From positions 868,001-932,000 of the forward strand of contig NZ_CP107853.1 of NCBI RefSeq assembly GCF_036013525.1: a stretch of 64,000 nucleotides of DNA, read 5' to 3'. Within the stretch, counting starts at the first letter, position 1, and each line of letters begins with the position of its first letter. The DNA is from Nonomuraea sp. NBC_00507 (GTDB lineage Bacteria > Actinomycetota > Actinomycetes > Streptosporangiales > Streptosporangiaceae). Positions 25,278 to 34,126 of this stretch are shown one piece after another. Below the pieces are notes generated by a model. It did no database searches. It was given only the letters and a program-made list of their open reading frames with translations, and was not told the DNA's origin. Made by a program: the position numbers and the translations under genes.

Positions 25278-25703
25278 CTATGAGGTAGGGATACCAGCGG
25301 CGGGCCAGCTCATGCGGATGTCGGTGCCCTTGGGAGTGGGCAGGACCTCCACGTCGTCGGCCAGCCCCGCGATGACCGCGAGCCCGAAACCCGTCATGAA
25401 CGAGTCAGAGAGCATGCCGAGGTCAAGCGGCTTCTCCTGCTGGAGCTCATCGCTGGGGGCGTGATCGCTCACCGTGACCTCGAAGCGCCCGGCGTCGTCA
25501 CGCAGCTCGATGCGAATGGGCTCGCCCGGACAGTGAGCGCGATGCGCCTCCACTGCCCGGGAACACGCCTCACCCACAGCGAGCCTGACCTCGTCCAGCA
25601 GGGACTCCTCCACACCGGTGCGGCGCGCTATCGCCGTCGCGACCAGCCGGGCGGTCCGCACATGCGCGGGAAGGGCGCTGAACGTCAGCTCGACGGTAGC
25701 CAT
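25278..25703 (-). CDS. Anti-sigma factor of the RsbW/SpoIIAB family (BldG partner)
   Basis: A 141-residue GHKL-type ATPase-like protein. The usual N-box region reads VGEACSRAVEAH, with Arg where the Mg-binding Asn is normal, and a G-box-like TGFGLAVIAGLADD follows. It lies one base after bldG, the same order as bldG-SCO3548 in Streptomyces coelicolor, where the protein is bound by BldG. It is expected to hold a sigma factor until BldG displaces it. The altered N-box leaves kinase activity in doubt. Confidence 0.87.
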   Translation of the reverse strand: MATVELTFSALPAHVRTARLVATAIARRTGVEESLLDEVRLAVGEACSRAVEAHRAHCPGEPIRIELRDDAGRFEVTVSDHAPSDELQQEKPLDLGMLSDSFMTGFGLAVIAGLADDVEVLPTPKGTDIRMSWPAAGIPTS

Positions 25704-25704
25704 G

Positions 25705-26055
25705 CTACTTGTCTTTGCCGTGAGCTTCCTTGGCTTCGTCGACCGAAGCGTAGATCCCGAAGACCTTGGTCAGACCGGTGATCCGGAAGATCTTGAGGAT
25801 GCGCTCCTGCGTGCAGACCAGCTCGAGGGAGCCGTCGTGCGCCCGTACACGCTTGAGCCCGCCGACCAGGACGCCCAGGCCCGTGGAGTCGAGGAAGTCG
25901 ACCTTCTCCATGTTGACGAGAAGGTGGAAGTTACCCTTGTTCACCAGGTCGATCAGAAGCTCACGCAATCTCGGCGCGGTGTAGACATCGATCTCACCCT
26001 CGACCTCGACGATGGTGAGTCGGTCCTCGTTGTGGTGATCCAACTTCAGATCCAC
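25705..26055 (-). CDS. bldG: Anti-sigma factor antagonist BldG
   Basis: A 116-residue STAS-domain protein closely matching Streptomyces BldG, including the segment [20 protein letters not shown]57 in [13 protein letters not shown] is the phosphorylation site known in S. coelicolor. BldG controls development and antibiotic production by partner switching with the anti-sigma factor downstream. GTG at 26055 follows GGAGG by 4 bases. It is divergent from the helicase gene with a 171-bp spacer, a conserved arrangement. Confidence 0.94.
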   Translation of the reverse strand: MDLKLDHHNEDRLTIVEVEGEIDVYTAPRLRELLIDLVNKGNFHLLVNMEKVDFLDSTGLGVLVGGLKRVRAHDGSLELVCTQERILKIFRITGLTKVFGIYASVDEAKEAHGKDK

Positions 26056-26226
26056 AGATCCTCCAGCGCCTCGCCTGCGACAGTACTCTTGCCGGCCTGG
26101 CAATCTGGAGTCTTGGCTCCAGACTGTCCGACCTTGACGCGTGGGCATTCAACCACGCGTGTGGCTTGTGTCTATACGAAATCACGATTCCCGGCGACTT
26201 TGCCCATCGATGCAAGACTGGAAACA

Positions 26227-28959
26227 GTGACTTCCTCGGCATCCTCCCCAGAACAAGCAGGTCCACTCCTCCGCCACCTGCTTAGTGTTCCCGCACGTCA
26301 TGAGCGTGTCACCCATGTGGAGCATGTTCCAGCACGTCAGGCCGGTCAAGGCCGCTGGCCCAAATGGACGCCAGAAGTGCTTGTTACGCGCTTGGCGAAC
26401 CGGGGGGTGACAGGACTCTGGCCTCACCAACATGAGGCCGCCGACCTGGCATTTCGTGGCCGAAACGTGATCATCTCCACGGGGACGGCGTCGGGGAAGT
26501 CGCTGGCGTACCTCACTCCGGCCGTCGCCTCGTGTCTGGACGGCGGCACGGTGCTGTACCTGACGCCGACCAAGGCCCTGGCCGCCGACCAGCTGCGCGG
26601 GCTGCGGGAGCTGCGCATCACCCAGGTACGCGCGGCCTGCTTCGACGGGGACACACCATTCGAGGAGCGGACGTGGGTCCGCCAGCACGCGAACTACGTC
26701 CTGACAAATCCAGACATGCTCCATCGGGGGATTTTGCCGCGACACGCCCAGTGGTCCGCGTTCTTCCGCCGGCTCCGCCTGATCGTCGTGGACGAGTGCC
26801 ACGGCTACCGCGGCGTCTTCGGCTCCCACGTCGCCCAGATCCTGCGCCGCCTGCGCCGCGTCTGCGCCCGGTACGGCTCGCGGCCCACGTTCTTGCTCGC
26901 CTCAGCGACGGCCAGCGAGCCGGGGGCGTTCGCGATGAGGCTGACGGGGCTTGAGATGGACGAGGTGACTGTGGACGCCTCTCCCAAGGGATCTACCACC
27001 ATCGCCCTGTGGGAGCCGCCTCTGACGGAACTACGGGGCGAGGGAGGGGCTCCTGTGCGGCGTACGGCGACGGCGGAGGCGGCGGATCTGCTCGCGGACC
27101 TCGTTCTGGCGGACGTCCGAACGCTCGCCTTCGTCCGGTCCCGGCGCGGCGCGGAGACGGTCGCGCTGTCGGCCCGCGCCAAACTCGCCGACGTCGCCTT
27201 CTCCATGCCCTTCACCGGTACGCGCATGTCCCCGACACCCCAAGGACCCACCGCCGCACCTGCCGCGCCGGCTCCGGGCATTACACCGTCAACGCCTGGC
27301 CCAGGCCCTGCACCGTCAACGCCTGGCCCAGGCCGTGCACCTGCGACGCCTACCCAAGACCACGGCACCACGCCACCCACCCAAGACCACGGCACCACGC
27401 CACCCACCCAAGACCACGGCACCACGCCACCCACCCAAGACCACGGCATCACGCCACCCACCCAAGACCACGGCATCACGCCACCCGCCCAAGACCACGG
27501 CATCACGCCACCCGCCTCCAACCGCGCGAATCGCCAGACAGCCCCCGAGCGGCCGGCGCACCTCGATCGGCCCCAGGGCACCTTGCCCTCAGCGGACACC
27601 TGGACGCCGGCGGACCTCCCCGACCTGGCGGACCTCCCGAACAAGATCGCCGCCTATCGAGCCGGCTACCTCGCGGAAGACCGCCGCCTCCTGGAGAAGG
27701 CGCTCCGCGAAGGCACCATCATGGGCCTGGCCACCACGAACGCCCTCGAGCTAGGCGTCGACGTCTCCGGCCTGGACGCCGTGCTGATCGCGGGCTGGCC
27801 CGGCACCCGGGCCTCCCTGTGGCAGCAGGCAGGCCGCGCGGGCCGCGACGGCCGGGACGCCCTCGCCGTGCTGATCGCCAGAGACGACCCGCTGGACACC
27901 TACCTCGTCCACCACCCGCAGGCCCTGTTCGGCCAGCCCGTGGAGGCCATCGTCCTGGACCCCGACAACCCGTACGTCCTGGGCCCTCATCTTTGCGCCG
28001 CGGCCGCCGAGATCCCCCTGACCGAGGACGACCTGCCCATCTTCGGCCCCACTACCCCCGATGTCCTGGACGACCTGGTCGGCGAGGGCTTGCTGCGGAA
28101 GCGCCCGGCGGGCTGGTTCTGGACCAGGCGCGAGCGGGCCACCGACCTCGCCGACATCCGAGGCGGCGGAGGCACCCCGATCCAGGTCGTCGAGTCGTCC
28201 ACGGGCCGCCTCCTGGGCAGCGTGGACGAGCCGTCCGCGCACACCACCGTCCACACCGGCGCGGTCTACATCCACCAGGGCGAGACCTTCCTGGTGGAGC
28301 TCCTCGACCTGGACGCCGGCGTGGCCCTGGTGTCCAGCGCCAACCCCGACTACTCGACGTTCGCACGGGACATAACCGACATCTCCATCCTCGCCACCGA
28401 GCGTTCCCAGCCACTGGGCCCCGGCACGCTGCATTTCGGCCAGGTGGAGGTGACCAGGCAGGTGGTCTCGTACCTCATGAGGCGTCTCCACTCCGGCGAG
28501 ATGCTCGGCGACGAGCCGCTCGACCTCCCGCCCCGTACGCTCCGTACCCGCGCGGTCTGGTGGACGCTGCCCGCCTCGGCCGTGGCGCCCCTCGCGGAAG
28601 CGGGCATCGACCTCGGAGGCGCAGCCCATGCCGCCGAGCACGCCTCGATCGGCCTGCTGCCGCTGTTCGCCACCTGCGACCGCTGGGACATCGGCGGCGT
28701 CTCCACGGAGCTGCACGCCGATACGGGCCTGCTCACGGTGTTCGTGTACGACGGCCACGAAGGCGGCGCCGGTTTCGCCGAACGCGGCTACGCCCGCGCG
28801 ACGGACTGGCTGACGGCCACCCGCGAAGCCATCGCGTCCTGCGAATGCGAACGCGGCTGCCCTTCCTGCATCCAGTCCCCCAAATGCGGCAATGGCAACG
28901 AACCCCTGCACAAACGCGGCGCGATCCGTCTCCTGAACACACTCTTGGCCGCCGAATGA
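26227..28959 (+). CDS. DEAD/DEAH-box helicase with DUF1998 and a long low-complexity insertion
   Basis: A helicase of about 910 residues. RecA1 has STGTASGKS (K91) and the DECH box near 188. RecA2 carries the late motifs TTNALELGVDV and QQAGRAGRDG. A C-terminal DUF1998 has four Cys in CECERGCPSC and the following PKC, a zinc or iron-sulfur site. Orthologues (Rv3649-like, MrfA-like) act in DNA repair. Residues about 325-460, inside RecA2, are a Pro/Thr-rich insertion built of 27-bp repeats. GTG at 26227 is the best start; the upstream frame runs antisense through bldG. Confidence 0.92.
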   Translation: MTSSASSPEQAGPLLRHLLSVPARHERVTHVEHVPARQAGQGRWPKWTPEVLVTRLANRGVTGLWPHQHEAADLAFRGRNVIISTGTASGKSLAYLTPAVASCLDGGTVLYLTPTKALAADQLRGLRELRITQVRAACFDGDTPFEERTWVRQHANYVLTNPDMLHRGILPRHAQWSAFFRRLRLIVVDECHGYRGVFGSHVAQILRRLRRVCARYGSRPTFLLASATASEPGAFAMRLTGLEMDEVTVDASPKGSTTIALWEPPLTELRGEGGAPVRRTATAEAADLLADLVLADVRTLAFVRSRRGAETVALSARAKLADVAFSMPFTGTRMSPTPQGPTAAPAAPAPGITPSTPGPGPAPSTPGPGRAPATPTQDHGTTPPTQDHGTTPPTQDHGTTPPTQDHGITPPTQDHGITPPAQDHGITPPASNRANRQTAPERPAHLDRPQGTLPSADTWTPADLPDLADLPNKIAAYRAGYLAEDRRLLEKALREGTIMGLATTNALELGVDVSGLDAVLIAGWPGTRASLWQQAGRAGRDGRDALAVLIARDDPLDTYLVHHPQALFGQPVEAIVLDPDNPYVLGPHLCAAAAEIPLTEDDLPIFGPTTPDVLDDLVGEGLLRKRPAGWFWTRRERATDLADIRGGGGTPIQVVESSTGRLLGSVDEPSAHTTVHTGAVYIHQGETFLVELLDLDAGVALVSSANPDYSTFARDITDISILATERSQPLGPGTLHFGQVEVTRQVVSYLMRRLHSGEMLGDEPLDLPPRTLRTRAVWWTLPASAVAPLAEAGIDLGGAAHAAEHASIGLLPLFATCDRWDIGGVSTELHADTGLLTVFVYDGHEGGAGFAERGYARATDWLTATREAIASCECERGCPSCIQSPKCGNGNEPLHKRGAIRLLNTLLAAE
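27352..27513. repeat. Six tandem 27-bp repeats inside the helicase gene
   Basis: Six consecutive units encode variants of TQDHGTTPP, then TQDHGITPP, and last AQDHGITPP. Units are nearly identical at DNA level. All are in frame. A shorter Pro/Gly-rich duplication (about 27280-27345) precedes them. Confidence 0.93.
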
Positions 28960-29134
28960 CCAACACCGCAGCACGACCGGCATGACGGAAACCTGCCCGC
29001 GATCAGGCCCTTGACCAGGTGAACCGCACGACTTCGTCCGCTACGCGATGGCTCAGCGTCGGATTGGGGCTGGCACTGCGTCGGACCGATGATGGCTCAG
29101 CGTCGGCAGCACTGACGCAGGACCTGGCCGGTCC

Positions 29135-31078
29135 TCAGGCGCGGCGGCGTGCCGCATAGGCGCGCTTGTCCTCATCCCCTTCATCCCCGGCGTTGTCGTC
29201 GTCGTCATCGTCGTCCGCGGCCCAGAAATCCGCGGCCCCAGGCTGTGGCCGTTCCCAGAACCCACTGTCCTCCATGGACCTGGGCGACGGCGGCAGGTAG
29301 TCGTCCCAGCGATCCTCGATCCGCACGGCGGGGCGAAGAACGGAAGCCGACGACTCAGGCACATCCGTAACAGCCGAACTGGGCAGGGCGATCCGCACCG
29401 GCTCCTGACGAACCACGCGCACTTCGTCGACCACGTGCGCTTCGTCGGCACTGCCCGCATCCCCGGCCACGCCCTCGACCGCCCGCGCCTCGCCACCATC
29501 TGACGGCGCCGCGGCAGGCACTTCCTTGTGCGCCTGGTCGGGCAGAGCCGCCTTGGGGAGCTCCTGAAGCCGCGCACGGGGGCCGGCACCGGATACCTGA
29601 TGCAACCGCCGGCTGTCGCCGGAGGACGTCTCCGTCTCCCGAATCTCCAGACGATCGACGGAGGATGCCCTCTGAGCCGCCAACCGGCCAACCGACGACA
29701 GACCCTCACCCACTGAACCCTCGGCCGAGGACGCGTCCTCAGTATGTGGCCGATCGGCCGACGACGCCTTCGAAGCAGGTGAACGATCGGGAACGCGGGT
29801 CTTGGCCACGGCAAGGATCACAGCTGGCCTGCGCCGAGGGGGTGTCGAGGTCACCGGGACGCCGCCGTCATCAGCTCGTACCGCCGCCGCCACCTCGCCC
29901 CCCTCCGAATCGGCAACCGCCCTCGAAGCCATGACGGCCGGGGCTTGGGGGTGCCGTCCACCCTCGGCGGCGAGCGCGCGTCTCCGGGCCCAAGCCCCTG
30001 CGTGGGCGCCGAGCAGCAACAAGAGCAGGCCGCCCGCGATGTAGAGCCCATACTGGCCGAAGTTCCCGATCGGGGACTCGTCCGATTGCGCCTTCACGTC
30101 ACCCGCCTGGACAGGCGCGGAGTCCGTGCCCTCTTCCTTGGTGCCTGCGGGGCTCAGACCGCCCGTGTCACCCCGGCTGTCGGCGGTCGGGATCGGGAGG
30201 TTGCCGTCCGCGTCGGTATCGGGGATGGCCGGCAACCTGGAGGTCGTCGGCTTGCGGGTCGGCTTGCTCGTGGGCACGGTCTGCTTCTTGGCCGGCAGGG
30301 TCGGCAACGGATCCACCTTCCGGGTGTCCTTCGGCGTCTCCCGGGTCTTGGCCGTTTCCTTCTTCGCCTGGGCGGCGGGAGGTGCGGGGATCGTGACGTA
30401 GGCGGCACCCGATTCGTCCGACCCGATCGACCCGCCGTCGCCGTCACCCCGAAACGCCTTGACCGTGAATCCCACCTTCTGCCCCGCCGCATTGGCCGGC
30501 ACGGCGAGCGCCGCCTCGCAGGTGCCGCCGGAGCACGCGCTGTCCACAGGCACCCGCCCCACCACGCCGGAGTGGGTGTTGGCCACCTCGTACGACTGCA
30601 AGTCGGGCTCGGATCCCTTGCTCCAGGTCACCGAGATCTTTTTGGTGCCCTGGAGGCTGGCGTTCACGTTGCCTGGGATCTGGGCGGGCCTCCGTAGCTT
30701 GAACGTGCTGCTTGCGTAGGTGGTCCCGGTGATCTCGCCTTTGAGTGTCACGGTGAACGTGCCGTTGGGGGCGTTCCCGGCGTCGAACGTACCGGAAATC
30801 GTCTGGTTCGCTCCGCCATCGGCCACCTTCTGCGTGGGCGTCGATGGCCCATCCACGTACAGGCCCATGCGGAGTTGCATCAGCCCCGTACGCGCGGAAA
30901 CCGTGACGGACGAACTCGAGACGACCTGACCGTCAGAGGGTGAGGTGATCTGCCCGGAGGAGCCGGCCTGCGTCACCCCGGTCACCGTGGCCGCCGTCGC
31001 CGGCTGGGCAGAACCGCCGAGCACAATGGATGCCACCGCGACGATCCCCGCGGTCACCACTCTGCCAACTACCGTCAC
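29135..31078 (-). CDS. Secreted, membrane-anchored protein with Ig-like and fibronectin III domains
   Basis: A 647-residue protein: signal peptide (1-30), an Ig-like domain (about 40-125: SPSDGQVVSSSSVTV), a fibronectin III domain (about 128-225: KKISVTWSKGSEPDLQSYEV), a Lys/Pro-rich stalk, one membrane helix (about 343-365), and a cytoplasmic tail of about 280 residues that is acidic and disordered. GTG at 31078 has GGAGGG 7 bases upstream and is preferred to the ATG at 31093. It lies between the helicase and the Tad operon on the Tad strand. A surface adhesion or pilus-related role is inference. The very acidic C-terminus (seven consecutive Asp) is unusual. Confidence 0.82.
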   Translation of the reverse strand: MTVVGRVVTAGIVAVASIVLGGSAQPATAATVTGVTQAGSSGQITSPSDGQVVSSSSVTVSARTGLMQLRMGLYVDGPSTPTQKVADGGANQTISGTFDAGNAPNGTFTVTLKGEITGTTYASSTFKLRRPAQIPGNVNASLQGTKKISVTWSKGSEPDLQSYEVANTHSGVVGRVPVDSACSGGTCEAALAVPANAAGQKVGFTVKAFRGDGDGGSIGSDESGAAYVTIPAPPAAQAKKETAKTRETPKDTRKVDPLPTLPAKKQTVPTSKPTRKPTTSRLPAIPDTDADGNLPIPTADSRGDTGGLSPAGTKEEGTDSAPVQAGDVKAQSDESPIGNFGQYGLYIAGGLLLLLLGAHAGAWARRRALAAEGGRHPQAPAVMASRAVADSEGGEVAAAVRADDGGVPVTSTPPRRRPAVILAVAKTRVPDRSPASKASSADRPHTEDASSAEGSVGEGLSSVGRLAAQRASSVDRLEIRETETSSGDSRRLHQVSGAGPRARLQELPKAALPDQAHKEVPAAAPSDGGEARAVEGVAGDAGSADEAHVVDEVRVVRQEPVRIALPSSAVTDVPESSASVLRPAVRIEDRWDDYLPPSPRSMEDSGFWERPQPGAADFWAADDDDDDDNAGDEGDEDKRAYAARRRA

Positions 31079-31535
31079 GACGCTTCCCTCCATCGAGAGC
31101 CTCGCGCCGTCCGGATGGGGGGCATTCGGACGACGATCGGAAGTGCAGTCCGTCCGGCGATACGGTCACCGACCGCCCCCGGACCCGCACCTTAGCGACT
31201 CCGTCCCGGCTCTCCCAGACCCTTTGTCGTAGACGGCATGGACCGAGGGTAAGCGGAACGTTACGCGAGATATCCAACTCTTGGACACGCTGTCCAAGAA
31301 GTCGTGACTTGATTGCGACCTTGTCTCACAAACCCCAAAAGCCCCGTTTGATCCATCCCTCCCAAACACACCCACCAGCCGTGCAGGGGGCGCCTGTGAT
31401 CTCAGAAACCACCCTTCGACAGGCCCTCCCTTTCGGAGGGAGGCCAAGCGGCGTCCGGCCTGTGCTGCAGGGATCCTGCAGCACCGCCCAGAGCAGCCCC
31501 TCATGGTCCGACCATCGCAGCGCAGCGAGTGGCTT
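31079..31535. other. Intergenic region before the FN3 protein
   Basis: About 457 bp with no supportable gene. It is somewhat AT-richer around 31270-31370 and should hold the promoter of the FN3 gene and the end of the Tad operon. Confidence 0.5.
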
Positions 31536-31862
31536 CTAACGATCGTCACTGCCGAGTGGCGTCCGCTCTGCCGGGCCCGCCCGCGCTCTGCCGCTCACGG
31601 TGCGAGTGCCGACAATGGGCAACGAGATCGGTAACGAGGTCCAGACATCGGCCACCTCATCGTTGATCTCGCATCGGGTCAGCTCGACGCCGTTCTCGGC
31701 GGCCAATGCGGCGGCTCTGGCGCAGGCGCCTTCGGGGTCGAAGAGGGCCAACCTGGCGGCGGCAAGGGCGCTCATGTCGGCGGCGTTGTTGACGCGATGG
31801 CGGGCCACGCGCGCGGCGCCGACGGTGGCGAACGCCGTAGCGACGGCCATCAGGAGCCCCAT
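31536..31862 (-). CDS. TadG/TadE-like pilus protein, last gene of the Tad operon
   Basis: From the first ATG at 31862 the frame gives 108 residues: a membrane segment, ARVARHRVNNAADMSALAAARLAL (conserved in the actinobacterial TadE-like secretion protein family) and a Cys-containing C-terminal part. The family's true N-terminus extends upstream: the frame stays open to 31922 and encodes RERGSATIWGVAL before that ATG. No ATG, GTG or TTG occurs there. An ATC at 31910 sits 5 bases after GGGGAGG. So either a rare start is used or the gene is expressed abnormally. Function: minor pilin or assembly factor, by family. Confidence 0.78.
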   Translation of the reverse strand: MGLLMAVATAFATVGAARVARHRVNNAADMSALAAARLALFDPEGACARAAALAAENGVELTRCEINDEVADVWTSLPISLPIVGTRTVSGRARAGPAERTPLGSDDR

Positions 31863-31940
31863 GAGGGCAACGCCCCATATCGTGGCTGACCCTCGTTCCC
31901 TGGGATTGATTGCTACCTCCCCTTACGTGCCACCTTGCCC

Positions 31941-32000
31941 GTGGGCCGTGGGCCGTGGGCCGTGGGCCGTGGGCCGTGGGCCGTGGGCCGTGGGCCGTGG
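31941..32000. repeat. Heptamer tandem repeat, 8.6 copies
   Basis: GTGGGCC is repeated eight times without error plus a partial copy. It lies in the 190-bp spacer between the TadE and TadG-like genes. A 7-bp unit is prone to slippage. Confidence 0.95.
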
Positions 32001-32114
32001 AGCCGTTGCCAGCAAGATGCGGCAAGCTGTCATACATCCGCTTTCACCCTCTTTAGATGGCGAACGGTGGATGGACTCCACGACTCCACGGCCCCTCCTA
32101 CGTCATGGCGGTCG

Positions 32115-32468
32115 TCATGATTCGGTATCGGCGGTGGCCGAAGCTGATACGCGGACTGCTGGCAGCGAGGAGCCCCATGCTGGTCGTACTTGCACGGTGA
32201 TCTGCACTTTTGTGGTCTCTGTGTCGCGCGTTACGTCTACGTGAGCATCTGGGTGTGTGGCCGAGCGGGCGACGTCGCGGACCTGGTCCAGCGGCTCGCC
32301 CCGAGCGGCGGCTCGGGCCGCCGCTCGGGCTGCGTCCACGCATTCCAATTGCGTGCCTACGGCTTGGATGGCCCATAGCGCGGCTGCCAGGACGAGCATG
32401 AGCGCGGGCAGCATCGCGGCGGTCTCGGCCGTCACCGAGCCGCGCGATGCCATCCGCTGGCCGTCCAT
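32115..32468 (-). CDS. TadE-like minor pilin
   Basis: A 117-residue prepilin-like protein. Residues 7-15 read ASRG-SVTAE: a type IVb prepilin peptidase site with Gly before the cut and Glu at +5, followed by a hydrophobic helix (about 16-37). The C-terminal part is exported and beta-rich. ATG at 32468 follows GGAGG by 10 bases. A longer frame from 32552 overlaps the upstream pilin gene by 4 bases and would give a leader of 38 residues, so that start is also possible. Confidence 0.85.
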   Translation of the reverse strand: MDGQRMASRGSVTAETAAMLPALMLVLAAALWAIQAVGTQLECVDAARAAARAAARGEPLDQVRDVARSATHPDAHVDVTRDTETTKVQITVQVRPAWGSSLPAVRVSASATADTES

Positions 32469-32548
32469 CGCCGCTCGCGCCTCCGCAGTCGTGGTCCGGC
32501 CGCGACCAGTGGTCCACGCGAGAGGCGTAGTCTGCGCGGGGCCTAGGG

Positions 32549-32938
32549 TCACCCGTTCGTGTTGAGCGCTCGGTCGATGAGGGACGACAACATTTCCTGG
32601 ACCTCCGGACTGCTGACCACCTTGAAGAGAAGTGCGGCGAAAGCGCAGGCTGCGATGGTTCCGACGGCGTACTCAGCAGTGGACATGCCCCGCTCCCGGT
32701 TCGCGGCCGCGTAGTGAAGCCACCTGCTGGACCGCTGTCGCGAGCTTCGGCGTGATCTGGGGTCATCGGGAGCGGCGGTCGATGGCTTATGCGGGGAGGT
32801 GTGAGGCGCTGATGGGTGCTTGGAGTCCGGCTCGATGTCCCTTGGGAACTCGCGAGCTGTTGGCACGGCCTCTGCGGCCTCGTGAATTGCGCTTCTAGCT
32901 GCAATGGAGTGGGTCGGGTTGTGAGTGATCATGGCCAT
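32549..32938 (-). CDS. DUF4244 Flp-like major pilin
   Basis: The mature part, from Met at 32686, reads MSTAEYAVGTIAACAFAALL then a short amphipathic tail. This is DUF4244, the actinobacterial Flp-type pilin. Residues before it are RERG, so the peptidase site is Gly-Met with Glu at +5. The leader must therefore be coded upstream, which rules out a start at 32686. ATG codons at 32938 and 32932 are the nearest in frame and imply an unusually long leader of about 84 residues; the frame is open to 33100. The exact start is uncertain. Confidence 0.75.
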   Translation of the reverse strand: MAMITHNPTHSIAARSAIHEAAEAVPTAREFPRDIEPDSKHPSAPHTSPHKPSTAAPDDPRSRRSSRQRSSRWLHYAAANRERGMSTAEYAVGTIAACAFAALLFKVVSSPEVQEMLSSLIDRALNTNG

Positions 32939-33283
32939 GCCGACCGTCTTGCCAGATGAGGGCGTATCGGTGGAGTGGGTGAGCGCGCGAACGTTCGTCT
33001 TGCTGAGATTCACCTTGCTGGCTGGGCTTTTCGGCGATGCGGCGAGGAGGGCTACTGGGATGGCGCTGATGTTGCCTGGCGTGGTGGCGGGACTATGCAT
33101 CGTGCCTCCAGGTGCTCGGTGGAGCCGGGCTCTTGTCCGGCGGGAGACCTAGGTTCGCCGAGACGAGGTCGGGTTCGATGGGCCGAGTGGCGTTCTGTGG
33201 ATGGGCGGGGGCAACGGCGCTAGTCCTGTGGATTACGGGGGTCTGTGGATGACCGTGATCCGCGGTTTCGCGACGGATGACCG

Positions 33284-34126
33284 CTACGGGAGGACGATTG
33301 TCGAGGCGAGGCCGGCTATTACCGGGATGATGCCCAGAAGGACGAACGCCGGCAGGAAGCACAAGCCCAAGGGTGCGACCGCCTTGACGCCGACGCGCCT
33401 GGCCGAGGCGACAGACGCGGCTCGGGCGGCTTCTCGGGCGTCGTCGGCCAGGCGGGTCAGGACGTCTGCTACCGGGGCGCCGCTCTGAGCTGCTCGAGCC
33501 ATGGCCCGGGAAAGCCCGCCCAATGCGGGGTCCTTGGCGAGGAGGGCCCAGGTGGGCTCGGGGTCGGCACCTAGGCGTAGCTGGTTACTCACCCAGCTCA
33601 ACCGCTCGCCTAGCGGGCCGCCGATCGCATTGGCGGCGATCTCGGTGGCGGCGCTCACCGGGCGTCCAGCGAGCAGACATGCGGTCATCAGATCGGCGGC
33701 GAAAGGTAGGTCATTGGTGTTTCGTTCGTGCTCGTGTTGGCTCTGTGCCGGTTTCTTTTTGTGGAGATACATCCCGGTGGCGGGGGTGATCAGAAGGCCG
33801 ACCAGGATTCCGAGCGTGCCGCCGATGAGGGCTGCGGTCGCCAATCCAGCGCACGTGGCGGTGATGATCGTCTTGCGGGTGATCGGTCGTGCCTGGTCAT
33901 GAGGTGGATCGAGCCAGGTCGGGCGGGGTCGTTCGATGTTCGGCCTTGGTGGTGTTGGGATGTTCGGGTTTTGGTACGGCGAGGGGGCTTGTGAGGGAGG
34001 AATGGGAGGGCTCTCCGGGCCCTTCTGCGGGGGACGGAGTCGGGCCAGGCGTTCCCGCGGCGTCCTTGGGGAGAGCCACAGCCACGTAGCCATGCCGGCG
34101 CACAGGGCGGACAGGAATTCGAGCAT
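33284..34126 (-). CDS. tadC: TadC-like inner-membrane platform protein
   Basis: A 280-residue type II secretion F-domain protein. It has an N-terminal helix (about 3-20), a Pro-rich loop, two helices (about 85-125), the cytoplasmic F domain (about 140-240: ADLMTACLLAGRPVSAATE) and a last pair of hydrophobic segments (250-278). ATG at 34126 follows GGAG by 8 bases and is preferred to the longer frame. It works with TadB as the assembly platform for Flp pili. Same operon as tadA and tadB. Confidence 0.88.
   Translation of the reverse strand: MLEFLSALCAGMATWLWLSPRTPRERLARLRPPQKGPESPPIPPSQAPSPYQNPNIPTPPRPNIERPRPTWLDPPHDQARPITRKTIITATCAGLATAALIGGTLGILVGLLITPATGMYLHKKKPAQSQHEHERNTNDLPFAADLMTACLLAGRPVSAATEIAANAIGGPLGERLSWVSNQLRLGADPEPTWALLAKDPALGGLSRAMARAAQSGAPVADVLTRLADDAREAARAASVASARRVGVKAVAPLGLCFLPAFVLLGIIPVIAGLASTIVLP

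Noticed and set aside
27352..27513. 27-bp repeats as a CRISPR array
   Set aside because: No spacers; they code for a repeated TQDHG peptide in the helicase frame.
31657..32037. Frame starting at ATG 32037 reading through the heptamer repeat, as a phase-variable start of the TadG-like gene
   Set aside because: A TAA in the TadG frame (31923-31925) lies between the repeat and the gene, so no change in repeat number could join the two frames.
32686..32686. ATG at 32686 as the start of the DUF4244 pilin
   Set aside because: It would remove the Gly that precedes the prepilin cleavage site; the RERG leader is coded upstream.
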